DNA of 5,807 nt from Euryarchaeota archaeon Ods04 (GCA_028751055.1 JAQZDD010000077.1:1-5807); one strand, 5' to 3'. Positions 1-5,677 are shown, counted from the first letter of the stretch. Translations and numbers: made by a program. The notes: generated by a model not told the origin, from the letters alone.

Positions 1-36
1 AACGTTGTCGTGTGTGTCCGAGACGACTCCTATCAT
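1..36 (-). CDS. YfcE/MJ0936-type metallophosphodiesterase, N-terminal fragment
   Basis: Only the first 12 codons lie in the window. Read on the minus strand from the ATG at 36-34 they give MIGVVSDTHDNV, and the gene runs off the left edge. The short beta-strand followed by SDTHDN is the classic opening of the YfcE/MJ0936 calcineurin-like phosphodiesterases. D7 and H9 would be the first metal ligands (D-x-H). Upstream on the minus strand the frame reaches a TAA at 69-67 with no other ATG, so the start is well fixed. The family hydrolyses phosphodiesters with Mn2+ or similar metals; the natural substrate is generally unknown. The gene is divergent from the CYTH gene, with about 42 nt between the start codons. 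The identification rests on 12 residues, but the motif is distinctive. Confidence 0.72.
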   Translation of the reverse strand, partial: MIGVVSDTHDNV

Positions 37-63
37 GGTATCGTCGGAGGTATGTCCGCCGAC

Positions 64-71
64 GTATTAGA
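64..71 (-). promoter_or_regulatory. TATA-like element for the divergent phosphodiesterase gene
   Basis: On the minus strand the 42-nt divergent spacer contains TCTAATAC, centred about 31 nt upstream of the ATG at 36. That is the distance expected for an archaeal TATA box driving a leaderless or very short-leader mRNA. For the plus-strand CYTH gene only a weak candidate is visible (GGTATG around 50-55, about 26 nt before the ATG at 79). This one lies between the two genes, so any regulator bound here could affect both. Assigned by position and AT content only. Confidence 0.35.
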
Positions 72-78
72 CGTTGGC

Positions 79-609
79 ATGATAGAGGTCGAGGTCAAGG
101 TACGCGCGCAACACGAAGAAGTCAAGAAACGTCTCGAAGAACTTGGCGCGGAACGTATCGAGGAGAAGACGCAGAAAGATGTCTACTTCGCCGCGCCGCA
201 CCGCGACTTCGCGCGCACCGACGAAGCGTTGCGCGTCCGGCACGAGAACGGCGAGACACGTATCACGTACAAAGGACCCAAACTCGACAGCGAGACGAAG
301 ACGCGCGAGGAGCACGAGACAACCGTCGGGAGCGCGGAGGAGGTGTGCGCCGTCTTCGAGTCGCTCGGCTTCGAGGAGTTCGGTACCGTGAAGAAGCGCA
401 GACAGGTCTACGAACTTGACGGCGCGACTGTCACGCTTGACGATGTGGAAGGTCTCGGAGAGTTCGTTGAGGTCGAAATCGAGACGGAAGACGACGATGA
501 CGCAGAGACCGACGAAGCACGTGGCGAGATACTCGACACCCTCGAACGTCTCGGTCTTGACAGCGACGAGTCGGTACGCGAGTCGTACCTCGAACTTCTG
601 TACGCGTAA
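79..609 (+). CDS. cyaB: Class IV adenylate cyclase / CYTH-domain triphosphatase family protein (CyaB-like)
   Basis: A 176-residue single CYTH-domain protein, a normal length for archaeal CyaB-like proteins. The ExExK signature is at the very N-terminus (E3, E5, K7). It is followed by the other tunnel-lining charged positions: D34, LRVR (R52, R54), TYKGP (K65), R76 with E80, the basic KKRR at 105-108, D121/D122, and GEFVEVE (E131, E133). The C-terminus has the typical SYLELL ending. The family binds triphosphate substrates with divalent metals: ATP cyclisation in bacterial class IV cyclases, or hydrolysis of ThTP or inorganic triphosphate. Which applies in haloarchaea is not settled, so the cyclase name is by homology only. 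The frame stays open upstream to an ATG at 10, but that start would overlap the divergent phosphodiesterase and push ExExK about 25 residues inward. I therefore choose 79. No Shine-Dalgarno is seen. Confidence 0.88.
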   Translation: MIEVEVKVRAQHEEVKKRLEELGAERIEEKTQKDVYFAAPHRDFARTDEALRVRHENGETRITYKGPKLDSETKTREEHETTVGSAEEVCAVFESLGFEEFGTVKKRRQVYELDGATVTLDDVEGLGEFVEVEIETEDDDDAETDEARGEILDTLERLGLDSDESVRESYLELLYA

Positions 610-642
610 CTACAAACTGGATGGTGCAACTACAAAGCTGGA
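608..642 (+). repeat. Pair of near-identical 14/15-nt direct repeats just after the CYTH gene
   Basis: AACTACAAACTGGA (608-621) recurs as AACTACAAAGCTGGA (628-642). The two differ by one inserted G and their starts are 20 nt apart, or about two helical turns. The first copy overlaps the stop codon. The same-face spacing resembles a tandem protein-binding site, or the edge of a degraded repeat element. I saw no further copy in the window. The function is unknown. Confidence 0.55.
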
Positions 643-648
643 CAAGCC

Positions 649-669
649 CGCCCAGATATGGGCGATTTT
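649..669 (+). terminator. Hairpin plus short T-run, candidate terminator of the CYTH gene
   Basis: CGCCCA (649-654) and TGGGCG (659-664) form a perfect six-base-pair stem around a GATA loop, followed at once by ATTTT. A second pyrimidine-rich stretch lies further on (712-730, CTCTTCTTTTCCTT). Archaeal termination depends mainly on T-tracts, and hairpins are optional. Either element could end the CYTH transcript 40-120 nt after its stop codon. Confidence 0.45.
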
Positions 670-746
670 GTCGTCTCTATTGGGGATTAAGCGGATAACT
701 ATGACTTCATTAACTCTTCTTTTCCTTATCTGAATACCAGAGTAAT

Positions 747-760
747 ACGAAATCTATAAG
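747..760 (+). promoter_or_regulatory. BRE/TATA promoter of the beta-propeller gene
   Basis: ACGAAATCTATAAG carries a purine-rich BRE-like block (CGAAA) directly before a good archaeal TATA box (TCTATAAG). The TATA box is centred about 28 nt before the ATG at 784. Transcription would therefore start at or within a few bases of the start codon, giving a leaderless mRNA. No Shine-Dalgarno precedes the ATG, which agrees. This is the clearest promoter in the window. Confidence 0.65.
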
Positions 761-783
761 CTCTGTCTCGTCAACTCTCACTG

Positions 784-2610
784 ATGTACGGAAAAACAAA
801 AACGTATTGGGCGGTCGGTGTAGCTGTACTGCTCGTGTTACTGTTCGCGGGAGCAACAGGTGCGGTTGCAGCACAGGATGTAGGGTACGACGAGGGAGAA
901 ACAGTCGGAGAAGTCGGCGTCAGTTCCACCGTGCTCGAAAATGACGACGTAATCTGGAGCTTCGAGACGAGCGACACCGAGGACTCTTCGGCAACTGTCG
1001 ACTCCTCACCTACCATCGTGGACGGAGTCGTCTACGTCGGTAGCAGGGACGGAAACGTCTACGCTCTCGACGCGGAGAACGGCGGCGGTAGCTACGAGGA
1101 CAGCGACGAACTCTGGAGCTTTGAGACGGACGACAGCGTACACTCATCGCCTAACGTTATCGACGGCGTAGTGTACGTCGGAAGCCACGACGGCAACGTC
1201 TACGCTCTTGACGCCGATGATGGAACCGAACTCTGGACCTTTGAGACGGGAGATAGTGTCTTCTCGTCGCCGACATTCTACGACGGCGTCGTCTACGTCG
1301 GTAGCAGGGACGGAAACGTCTACGCGCTTGACGCGGAGAACGGCGGTGGAAGCTATGAGAACGGCGACGAACTCTGGAGCTTTGAGGGAGACGGGCGGAT
1401 AAACCCCTCGCCGACAGTGGTCGACGGCATCGTGTATATCGGAGATAGAAGAACCGGCTCCTTCTTTTCACCATCCCAAGGAACCGTCTACGCGCTCAAC
1501 GCTGACGACGGCAGCGTCGAATGGAGCCACACGACAGGTCTCTGGATATGGTCGTCACCCACGTACCACGACGGATACGTCTACGTCGGCAGCGACGACA
1601 CGACACTGTACGCATTCGACGCCGAGACGGGTTCGGTCGAATGGGAGTACGATGAACCGAACGACTTCGTGATAGGCTCGCCGACCGTCTACGATGGTAC
1701 TGTCTACGTCGGTGACGTCGACGGCGTCCTTCACGCTGTCGACACCGAGGACGGAACGGCTGACTGGACGTTCCAGACGGATGGACTCATACAGTCGGGT
1801 GCCACCGTAGTTGACGGCGTGGTGTACGTCGGAAGCGACGACGGAAACGTCTACGCGCTTGACGCCAAGAACGGCGGCGGAAGCCACGAAGACGGCGACG
1901 ACATGTGGAGGTTCGAGACGGGCGACAGCGTGCGCTCGATGCCCACCGTCGTTGACGGCGTTCTGTACGTCGGAAGCCGCGACGGAAACGTCTACGCTCT
2001 CGACATCGATACAGAGTCTTCGAGCGAGGATTCGCGCGTCGAACTCGGAACAACTGGACACCACCACGCCTGGGTTGGCGGCGTAGAGGAGGATGACGAC
2101 ACAGACGACGAGACCGAAGGATTCACGGCAACAGGCGGTTCAGCGGCACCGGGTGGACAGGTGACCGTGGATATAACGGCACAGGCAGTAGGTTCAGTAG
2201 AACTGAGCAACATACCTTCCGACTGGACGGTTGCGAGCAGTCAGAACGACGGCGCGTTCCTTGCACCTGACAGTCTGGGAGATAACATAGAGAACAACGG
2301 TGCTGTTGTCTGGGTATGGACAAGCGACCAGTCTGCTGTGAGTATCTCCGTTACGTTAGATATACCCGAGGAAGCCGAAGATGGCGACTACGTACTGGAT
2401 GTCGATGCCGAGGACAGCCAAGGTGAGACGGGTAGCACTACCGCAACTATAACAGTAGGCGAAGATGTCAGCGTCGTGGACGGCTACCGTAACGACGAGG
2501 GACGTGTCGACACGGCAGGTCTGCAGGCGGCTATAGCCGACTTCCTGCAGGGTAACATAAACACAGGAGACCTGCAGGATGTAATCGCAGCCTTCATCTC
2601 GATGACTTAG
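784..2610 (+). CDS. Secreted PQQ-type eight-blade beta-propeller protein with Ig-like and dockerin-like C-terminal domains
   Basis: 608 residues. Residues 1-30 are a Sec signal peptide: lysines at 4 and 6, a hydrophobic core at 10-24, and likely cleavage at AVA-A near 29/30. There is no twin arginine and no lipobox cysteine. Residues 58 to about 408 hold eight PQQ/PQQ_2-type repeats, each with W-x-F/Y-x-T, S-P, DG-x-VYVG and G-x-x-YALD. They start near W58, W111, W151, W198, W247, W287, W328 and W375, enough for a closed eight-bladed propeller. A linker follows with HHH at 426-428 and an acidic run at 435-445. Residues 446-558 look like an Ig-like domain common in haloarchaeal secreted proteins. 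Residues 564-608 (DGYRNDEGRVDTAGLQ, then GDLQDVIAAF) form a degenerate dockerin-like tail. No PGF-CTERM is present. The protein probably acts outside the cell in binding or scaffolding; no enzymatic residues were recognised, and PQQ binding is not implied. Confidence 0.88.
   Translation: MYGKTKTYWAVGVAVLLVLLFAGATGAVAAQDVGYDEGETVGEVGVSSTVLENDDVIWSFETSDTEDSSATVDSSPTIVDGVVYVGSRDGNVYALDAENGGGSYEDSDELWSFETDDSVHSSPNVIDGVVYVGSHDGNVYALDADDGTELWTFETGDSVFSSPTFYDGVVYVGSRDGNVYALDAENGGGSYENGDELWSFEGDGRINPSPTVVDGIVYIGDRRTGSFFSPSQGTVYALNADDGSVEWSHTTGLWIWSSPTYHDGYVYVGSDDTTLYAFDAETGSVEWEYDEPNDFVIGSPTVYDGTVYVGDVDGVLHAVDTEDGTADWTFQTDGLIQSGATVVDGVVYVGSDDGNVYALDAKNGGGSHEDGDDMWRFETGDSVRSMPTVVDGVLYVGSRDGNVYALDIDTESSSEDSRVELGTTGHHHAWVGGVEEDDDTDDETEGFTATGGSAAPGGQVTVDITAQAVGSVELSNIPSDWTVASSQNDGAFLAPDSLGDNIENNGAVVWVWTSDQSAVSISVTLDIPEEAEDGDYVLDVDAEDSQGETGSTTATITVGEDVSVVDGYRNDEGRVDTAGLQAAIADFLQGNINTGDLQDVIAAFISMT
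1027..1346 (+). repeat. DNA-level duplication of a two-blade unit inside the beta-propeller gene
   Basis: A 38-nt stretch is identical at 1027-1064 and 1288-1325. After four mostly different bases comes another 17-nt identity (1069-1085 and 1330-1346). The offset is 261 nt, or 87 codons, which is two propeller blades. The same core (GACGGAAACGTCTACGC) returns in blades 7 and 8. Synonymous sites match as well as amino acids, so this is more than protein constraint. It suggests recent duplication or gene conversion between blades 1 and 3. Confidence 0.8.
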
Positions 2611-2656
2611 CACCGGCTGACATAGACTGACGCGGACACCGACTGATATCCACCCT

Positions 2657-2668
2657 CAGACTTATTTC
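2657..2668 (+). promoter_or_regulatory. TATA-like element of the FAD-protein gene
   Basis: CAGACTTATTTC in the 81-nt gap after the beta-propeller gene contains CTTATTT (2661-2667), centred about 28 nt before the ATG at 2692. This fits a leaderless haloarchaeal transcript. No Shine-Dalgarno is present. It could drive the FAD-protein gene alone or reach the decarboxylase gene 28 nt downstream of it. The rest of the gap (2611-2656) shows no T-tract or hairpin terminator that I can support. Confidence 0.5.
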
Positions 2669-2691
2669 CTGCGCGCACCTTTCTGCGACGC

Positions 2692-3273
2692 ATGACACAT
2701 GTACTCATAGTGGGGGGCGGTCCTGCCGGATTATCCGCCGCTCTGTTCACGGCGAAGAACGGCTTAGAAACGACGGTATTCGACACCGACGGGACATGGA
2801 TGCATAAGGCGCACCTGTTCAACTACCCCGGAATAGGCTCGATGGACGGTTCGGCGTACATGGAGGTTCTGCGCGACCAGGTCGGCGAGTTCGGTGTCGA
2901 GAGCCACGAAGCGGAGGTCACGGACGTTTCGCAAGACGGCGACGGCTTCTCCGTCACGACCGACGACGGCGAGCACGCAGGCGACTACGTCGTCCTTGCG
3001 ACAGGCGCGAACCGTGACTTAGCCGAGTCTCTCGGATGTGACTTCACAGACGAAGGTATCGTCAACGTGGACGTAACGATGGAGACGACCGTCGACGACG
3101 CCTACGCGACGGGTGCGATGGTGCGCGCCGAGGAGTGGCAGGCGGTCATCTCGGCGGGCGACGGTGCCGCCGCCGCGCTCAACATTCTCACGAAAGAGAA
3201 GGGCGAGCACTTCCACGACTTCGACGTGCCCGAAACCGCGGAGGAGCTTTTCGGGAACCTGATAGACGAGTGA
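2692..3273 (+). CDS. Single-domain thioredoxin-reductase-like NAD(P)/FAD-dependent oxidoreductase
   Basis: 193 residues. The N-terminus is a Rossmann dinucleotide-binding motif, VLIVGGGPAGLSAA, with G8-x-G10-x-x-G13. It is followed by an acidic end of strand 2 (FDTDG, 30-34) and then MHKAHLFNYPGI. The second FAD-domain signature, VLATGAN, is at 101-107. The C-terminal FAD motif is split as DAYATGAM (136-143) and AGDGAAAALNI (155-165). This is the FAD domain of the TrxB fold without an inserted NADPH domain: full TrxB is roughly 310 residues. The only cysteine is C116, so the redox CxxC is missing and thioredoxin cannot be reduced in the standard way. Close-looking 190-residue proteins are common in haloarchaea, so it is a family and not a truncation. 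Electron donor and substrate are unknown. The start is fixed by the motif at residue 5 and the TATA spacing. Confidence 0.85.
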   Translation: MTHVLIVGGGPAGLSAALFTAKNGLETTVFDTDGTWMHKAHLFNYPGIGSMDGSAYMEVLRDQVGEFGVESHEAEVTDVSQDGDGFSVTTDDGEHAGDYVVLATGANRDLAESLGCDFTDEGIVNVDVTMETTVDDAYATGAMVRAEEWQAVISAGDGAAAALNILTKEKGEHFHDFDVPETAEELFGNLIDE

Positions 3274-3301
3274 GTGCTGTGGAAGAACCGAAACTCGGAC
3301 A

Positions 3302-3991
3302 GTGAAGCTAGCACGCGGTGCGCGACGTTGGATAGCGGCGGCGGCGGTCGTCCCTCTCGTAGCCGCGGTATACGCCGCGAGCGTCGGCTTCACGACTCCG
3401 TCGACAGCGGCTTTCATCGTCGCGCTTGGCGTGCCGGTATTCGTCACGGCGTTCTTCCGCGACCCTGACCGCGAACCCGACGGCGACGGCGTCGTCTCGC
3501 CTGCCGACGGTAAGGTGACCGTCCTACGTGAGGAGGAAGGTCGTTTGCGGCTGGGCGTCTTCATGAATCTCCACAACGTCCACGTCAACCGCGCGCCCGT
3601 CGGCGGCGAGGTCTTCGAGTTGACGCACCACGAAGGCGGACACCGTCCCGCGTTCTCGAAGGAGAGCGAGAGCAACGAACGTGTCGTTACGCGGATAACT
3701 GAGTCAGGCGCGGACGGCGAAGCCGGCTTCGTAGTCGTACAGATAGCCGGTGCGTTCGCGCGCCGTATAACGCCGTACGTCGACGAGGGCGACACGGTCG
3801 AACGCGGCGAACGTATCGGCGTCATAGCGTTCGGTTCGCGTGTCGATGTCGTCTTCCCGGAGTCGTACGAACGCAACGACATAGCCGTCGAGACGGGCGA
3901 CCGTGTACGTGCGGGAGAGACGGTTCTCGCGCCGCTTGACGTGGCTCCGACACGGACACCGGACACGACCACAACCTCAGAAAGTTTTTGA
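3302..3991 (+). CDS. pssD: Archaetidylserine decarboxylase of the protein-sorting system (PssD; short phosphatidylserine decarboxylase family)
   Basis: 229 residues, starting with GTG. No ATG precedes it in frame after the TAG at 3263-3265, and the next methionine is residue 88. Two hydrophobic segments (11-29 and 34-51) anchor it in the membrane. The family motifs follow in order: VVSPADGKV (64-72, D69), FMNLHNVHVNRAPVGGEV (87-104, H91 and H94), and FGSRVDVVFP (177-186). In this family the chain cleaves itself between G178 and S179, leaving a beta chain and an alpha chain whose first residue becomes the pyruvoyl cofactor. The product, archaetidylethanolamine, is a membrane lipid. In Haloferax volcanii PssA and PssD are needed for normal ArtA-dependent processing. 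The gene lies 28 nt after the FAD gene and 24 nt before artA. The last 15 or so residues form a Thr-rich tail beyond the conserved domain. The partner synthase PssA is not in the window. Confidence 0.92.
   Translation: MKLARGARRWIAAAAVVPLVAAVYAASVGFTTPSTAAFIVALGVPVFVTAFFRDPDREPDGDGVVSPADGKVTVLREEEGRLRLGVFMNLHNVHVNRAPVGGEVFELTHHEGGHRPAFSKESESNERVVTRITESGADGEAGFVVVQIAGAFARRITPYVDEGDTVERGERIGVIAFGSRVDVVFPESYERNDIAVETGDRVRAGETVLAPLDVAPTRTPDTTTTSESF
3978..3990 (+). promoter_or_regulatory. Possible internal promoter for artA
   Basis: CAGAAAGTTTTTG, at the last codons of pssD, has a purine-rich BRE-like part followed by a T-rich box centred about 29 nt upstream of the artA ATG at 4016. The spacing fits a leaderless artA transcript in addition to read-through from pssD. 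The T-run could equally be a weak T-tract terminator or simply coding sequence (SESF), so this is tentative. Confidence 0.3.
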
Positions 3992-4015
3992 GGGCTAACG
4001 TCGTATCTCCTCTCG

Positions 4016-4867
4016 ATGCAGGGTTTGACGGAACTCCTCTGGCTCTCGATAGGACTCTTTCTGTTAGGCGCGTTCTTCAAGGAGCGCGCACGCCCGCTCT
4101 CGGCTGTCGGCTGGCTCGCCTTCGGCACCTTCTGGCTCTCCCGTCTTCCCGTCTACCTCGACGAGAACAGCGCGATAAAGATACTGCTCGCGGTCGCCGC
4201 GCTCCCGCTCTGCGGCTACGTCGCCTACCAGATACTCTACAACGAGCGCGACACGCTCCTCAAGCTTAGTCAGGCGGTCGCGGCGATGGGTCTAATCTAC
4301 CTACCTTTTGTGCTCATCGGCTCGCTCAACGCCGCGCTCATAGAGCACACTGCGGCACAGACAAACCGCTTCCTGTCGGTGCTCGGCGTAAACGCCGAAC
4401 TCGTCGAACGCGACGGCATGGACCGCATGTTCATCGTCACTAACCCCGCGACGGGCGAGGAGTACAGGACGTACATCATACTCGCCTGCACCGGCATCGG
4501 TAGCATGGCGATATTCGCTGGTCTTATCTCGGTCGTCAAGGCTCCCCTGAACCGCAAGATGATGGCTTTCGCGGTCTCGATACCCGTCATCTACGCGCTC
4601 AACCTCGTCCGTAACGTCTTCATAGCAACCGCCTACGGCTACCAGTGGTTCCCGTACGGTGAACAGACGATTGTCGACATGACGGGGACGTACGAAGGCT
4701 ACGCGAGCTTCTTCTGGGCGGACAAGGTGATTTCGCAAGGTCTGAGCGTCGTCGTGCTCGTCGCCATCCTGTTCGCAGTCATACGTTTCCTTCCCGAACT
4801 CACGGAGCTTCTTGACGAGGTTCTCGACATGCTCGGAATCAGCAAGAAAGGCAAGAAGACGGCATGA
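4016..4867 (+). CDS. artA: Archaeosortase A, membrane transpeptidase-like protein-sorting enzyme
   Basis: 283 residues with about seven to eight hydrophobic segments (near 5-20, 31-47, 54-75, 84-106, 152-174, 182-206, 241-258). The catalytic region is ACTGIGSMAIF, with nucleophile C158. Exactly 41 residues on, LVRNVFI supplies R199. The published H. volcanii ArtA essential residues are C173, R214 and R253, and C173-R214 has the same 41-residue spacing. At the place of the third there is no arginine: the nearest basic residue is K237 in WADKVISQ. ArtA cleaves the PGF-CTERM tripartite signal of exported proteins, such as the S-layer glycoprotein, in the cell membrane and is linked to their prenyl-lipid attachment. 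The N-terminal block, ending in RLPVYL at 43-48, looks family-typical, which supports the chosen start. The gene sits 24 nt after pssD and overlaps the next gene by four bases (ATGA). No PGF-CTERM substrate is in the window. Confidence 0.93.
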   Translation: MQGLTELLWLSIGLFLLGAFFKERARPLSAVGWLAFGTFWLSRLPVYLDENSAIKILLAVAALPLCGYVAYQILYNERDTLLKLSQAVAAMGLIYLPFVLIGSLNAALIEHTAAQTNRFLSVLGVNAELVERDGMDRMFIVTNPATGEEYRTYIILACTGIGSMAIFAGLISVVKAPLNRKMMAFAVSIPVIYALNLVRNVFIATAYGYQWFPYGEQTIVDMTGTYEGYASFFWADKVISQGLSVVVLVAILFAVIRFLPELTELLDEVLDMLGISKKGKKTA

Positions 4868-5655
4868 CTGAAACCGGAACTGAGACGGGCGAGACGAATG
4901 AAACGACCGAGACAACGACGCTCTTCAAACAACTCCGTTTCGGCTCGCGCGCCGTCTACGTTCCTGAAGAAGATACCGTCGCCGTAAGCGACCTGCACGT
5001 TGGCTTCGCCGACGCCGCGCGGCGACGGGGAACGGGTGTCCCCATCGACGAGGGAATGGTTCTCGAAAAGGCTGTCCGCGACGTTCTGACACGTTTCGAG
5101 CCTTCGACGCTCGTCTTCAACGGCGACGTACAGCACTCGTTCGGCGGTATCGGGGACGCGCGCGACACCGTCAACCGTCTCAGAAGTGTCGCCGAGTCGT
5201 ACGAAGCCGCACCCGTCTTCGTCGAAGGGAACCACGACACAGACCTTGACGCAGTCGTGGAGACGTGCGCGTGGCACGCTGAGGGTGACGTCGTCTTCAC
5301 GCACGGACACACGGTACCGCTTGACCTACCCGACGCCGCGCTCTACGTCGTCGGGCACGACCATCCGACGGTCGAGATAGAGATGCAGAAACAGGCGTGT
5401 TTTCTTTACGGACCTTTCGACTTCGACGGCAAGGTTGGGAAGAACGAGGACGACGGCGAGGTCGGACAGGACGCAGATGTCCTGATGACGCCCGCTCTGA
5501 ACCCGTTGTGCGAAGGCGTCGTCGTAAACGAGATGCGCGCTTCCGACTTCCTTTCGCCGTTCGTGAGGCGTTTCGGCGAGTTCCGTGTCGCTGTCGAAAC
5601 CGACGGTGAGGTTCTGCGTTTTCCGCCCATACGTGAGTTCCGGCGTATGCTTTGA
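4864..5655 (+). CDS. Calcineurin-like metallophosphoesterase, archaeal SbcD/Mre11-related type
   Basis: 263 residues with a complete set of phosphoesterase metal motifs: VSDLHVG (D43, H45), NGDVQH (D88), EGNHD (N123, H124, D125), THGHT (H147, H149) and VGHDHP (H165, H167). The DLHVG...GNHD...HGH...GHDHP arrangement and the length match the archaeal family described as SbcD/Mre11-related or ICC-like phosphoesterases, not YfcE. Members often neighbour Lhr-type helicases, but none is visible here. Residues 1-19 are a Thr/Glu-rich low-complexity leader before the conserved FKQL start of the domain. Residues 189-204 are an acidic, Gly-rich insertion in the lid region. The start is supported by the ATGA overlap with artA, which implies translational coupling. 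The substrate is unknown. A link to protein sorting is suggested only by position. Confidence 0.87.
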   Translation: MTETGTETGETNETTETTTLFKQLRFGSRAVYVPEEDTVAVSDLHVGFADAARRRGTGVPIDEGMVLEKAVRDVLTRFEPSTLVFNGDVQHSFGGIGDARDTVNRLRSVAESYEAAPVFVEGNHDTDLDAVVETCAWHAEGDVVFTHGHTVPLDLPDAALYVVGHDHPTVEIEMQKQACFLYGPFDFDGKVGKNEDDGEVGQDADVLMTPALNPLCEGVVVNEMRASDFLSPFVRRFGEFRVAVETDGEVLRFPPIREFRRML

Positions 5656-5677
5656 CTGCACCCACGCTCCTGTTCAC

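Larger units (their letters stand above)
610..783. other. 174-nt intergenic region, AT-richer than its surroundings
   Basis: This spacer between the CYTH gene and the beta-propeller gene is clearly richer in A+T than the flanking genes. It contains the direct-repeat pair, the hairpin/T-run and the promoter listed separately. A ten-codon ATG-initiated frame near 701-733 (MTSLTLLFLI) has no supporting signal, and I do not call it a gene. No tRNA-like or other RNA fold was recognised. Confidence 0.5.

Noticed and set aside
10..78. A longer CYTH protein starting at the ATG at 10
   Set aside because: It would overlap the divergent phosphodiesterase start and add about 23 residues before the ExExK strand, which normally begins the domain.
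701..733. A ten-codon small protein (MTSLTLLFLI)
   Set aside because: It has no ribosome-binding site and no clear promoter, and its T-rich codons are more simply a termination region.
1555..2067. A 170-codon minus-strand open frame within the beta-propeller gene
   Set aside because: It mirrors the repeated blades of the plus-strand gene, so its own repeats are only the complement. No promoter or domain was seen.
784..2610. Beta-propeller protein as an archaeosortase substrate or a PQQ dehydrogenase
   Set aside because: The C-terminus lacks PGF, a hydrophobic helix and a basic end, and no dehydrogenase residues, haem motif or vicinal cysteines are present.
3019..4128. A 369-codon open frame on the minus strand across the FAD gene, pssD and the start of artA
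   Set aside because: It is antisense to two well-supported genes, and its translation is a Ser/Arg/Thr-rich mixture with no domain. Lack of stops is a normal side effect of GC-rich haloarchaeal codon usage.
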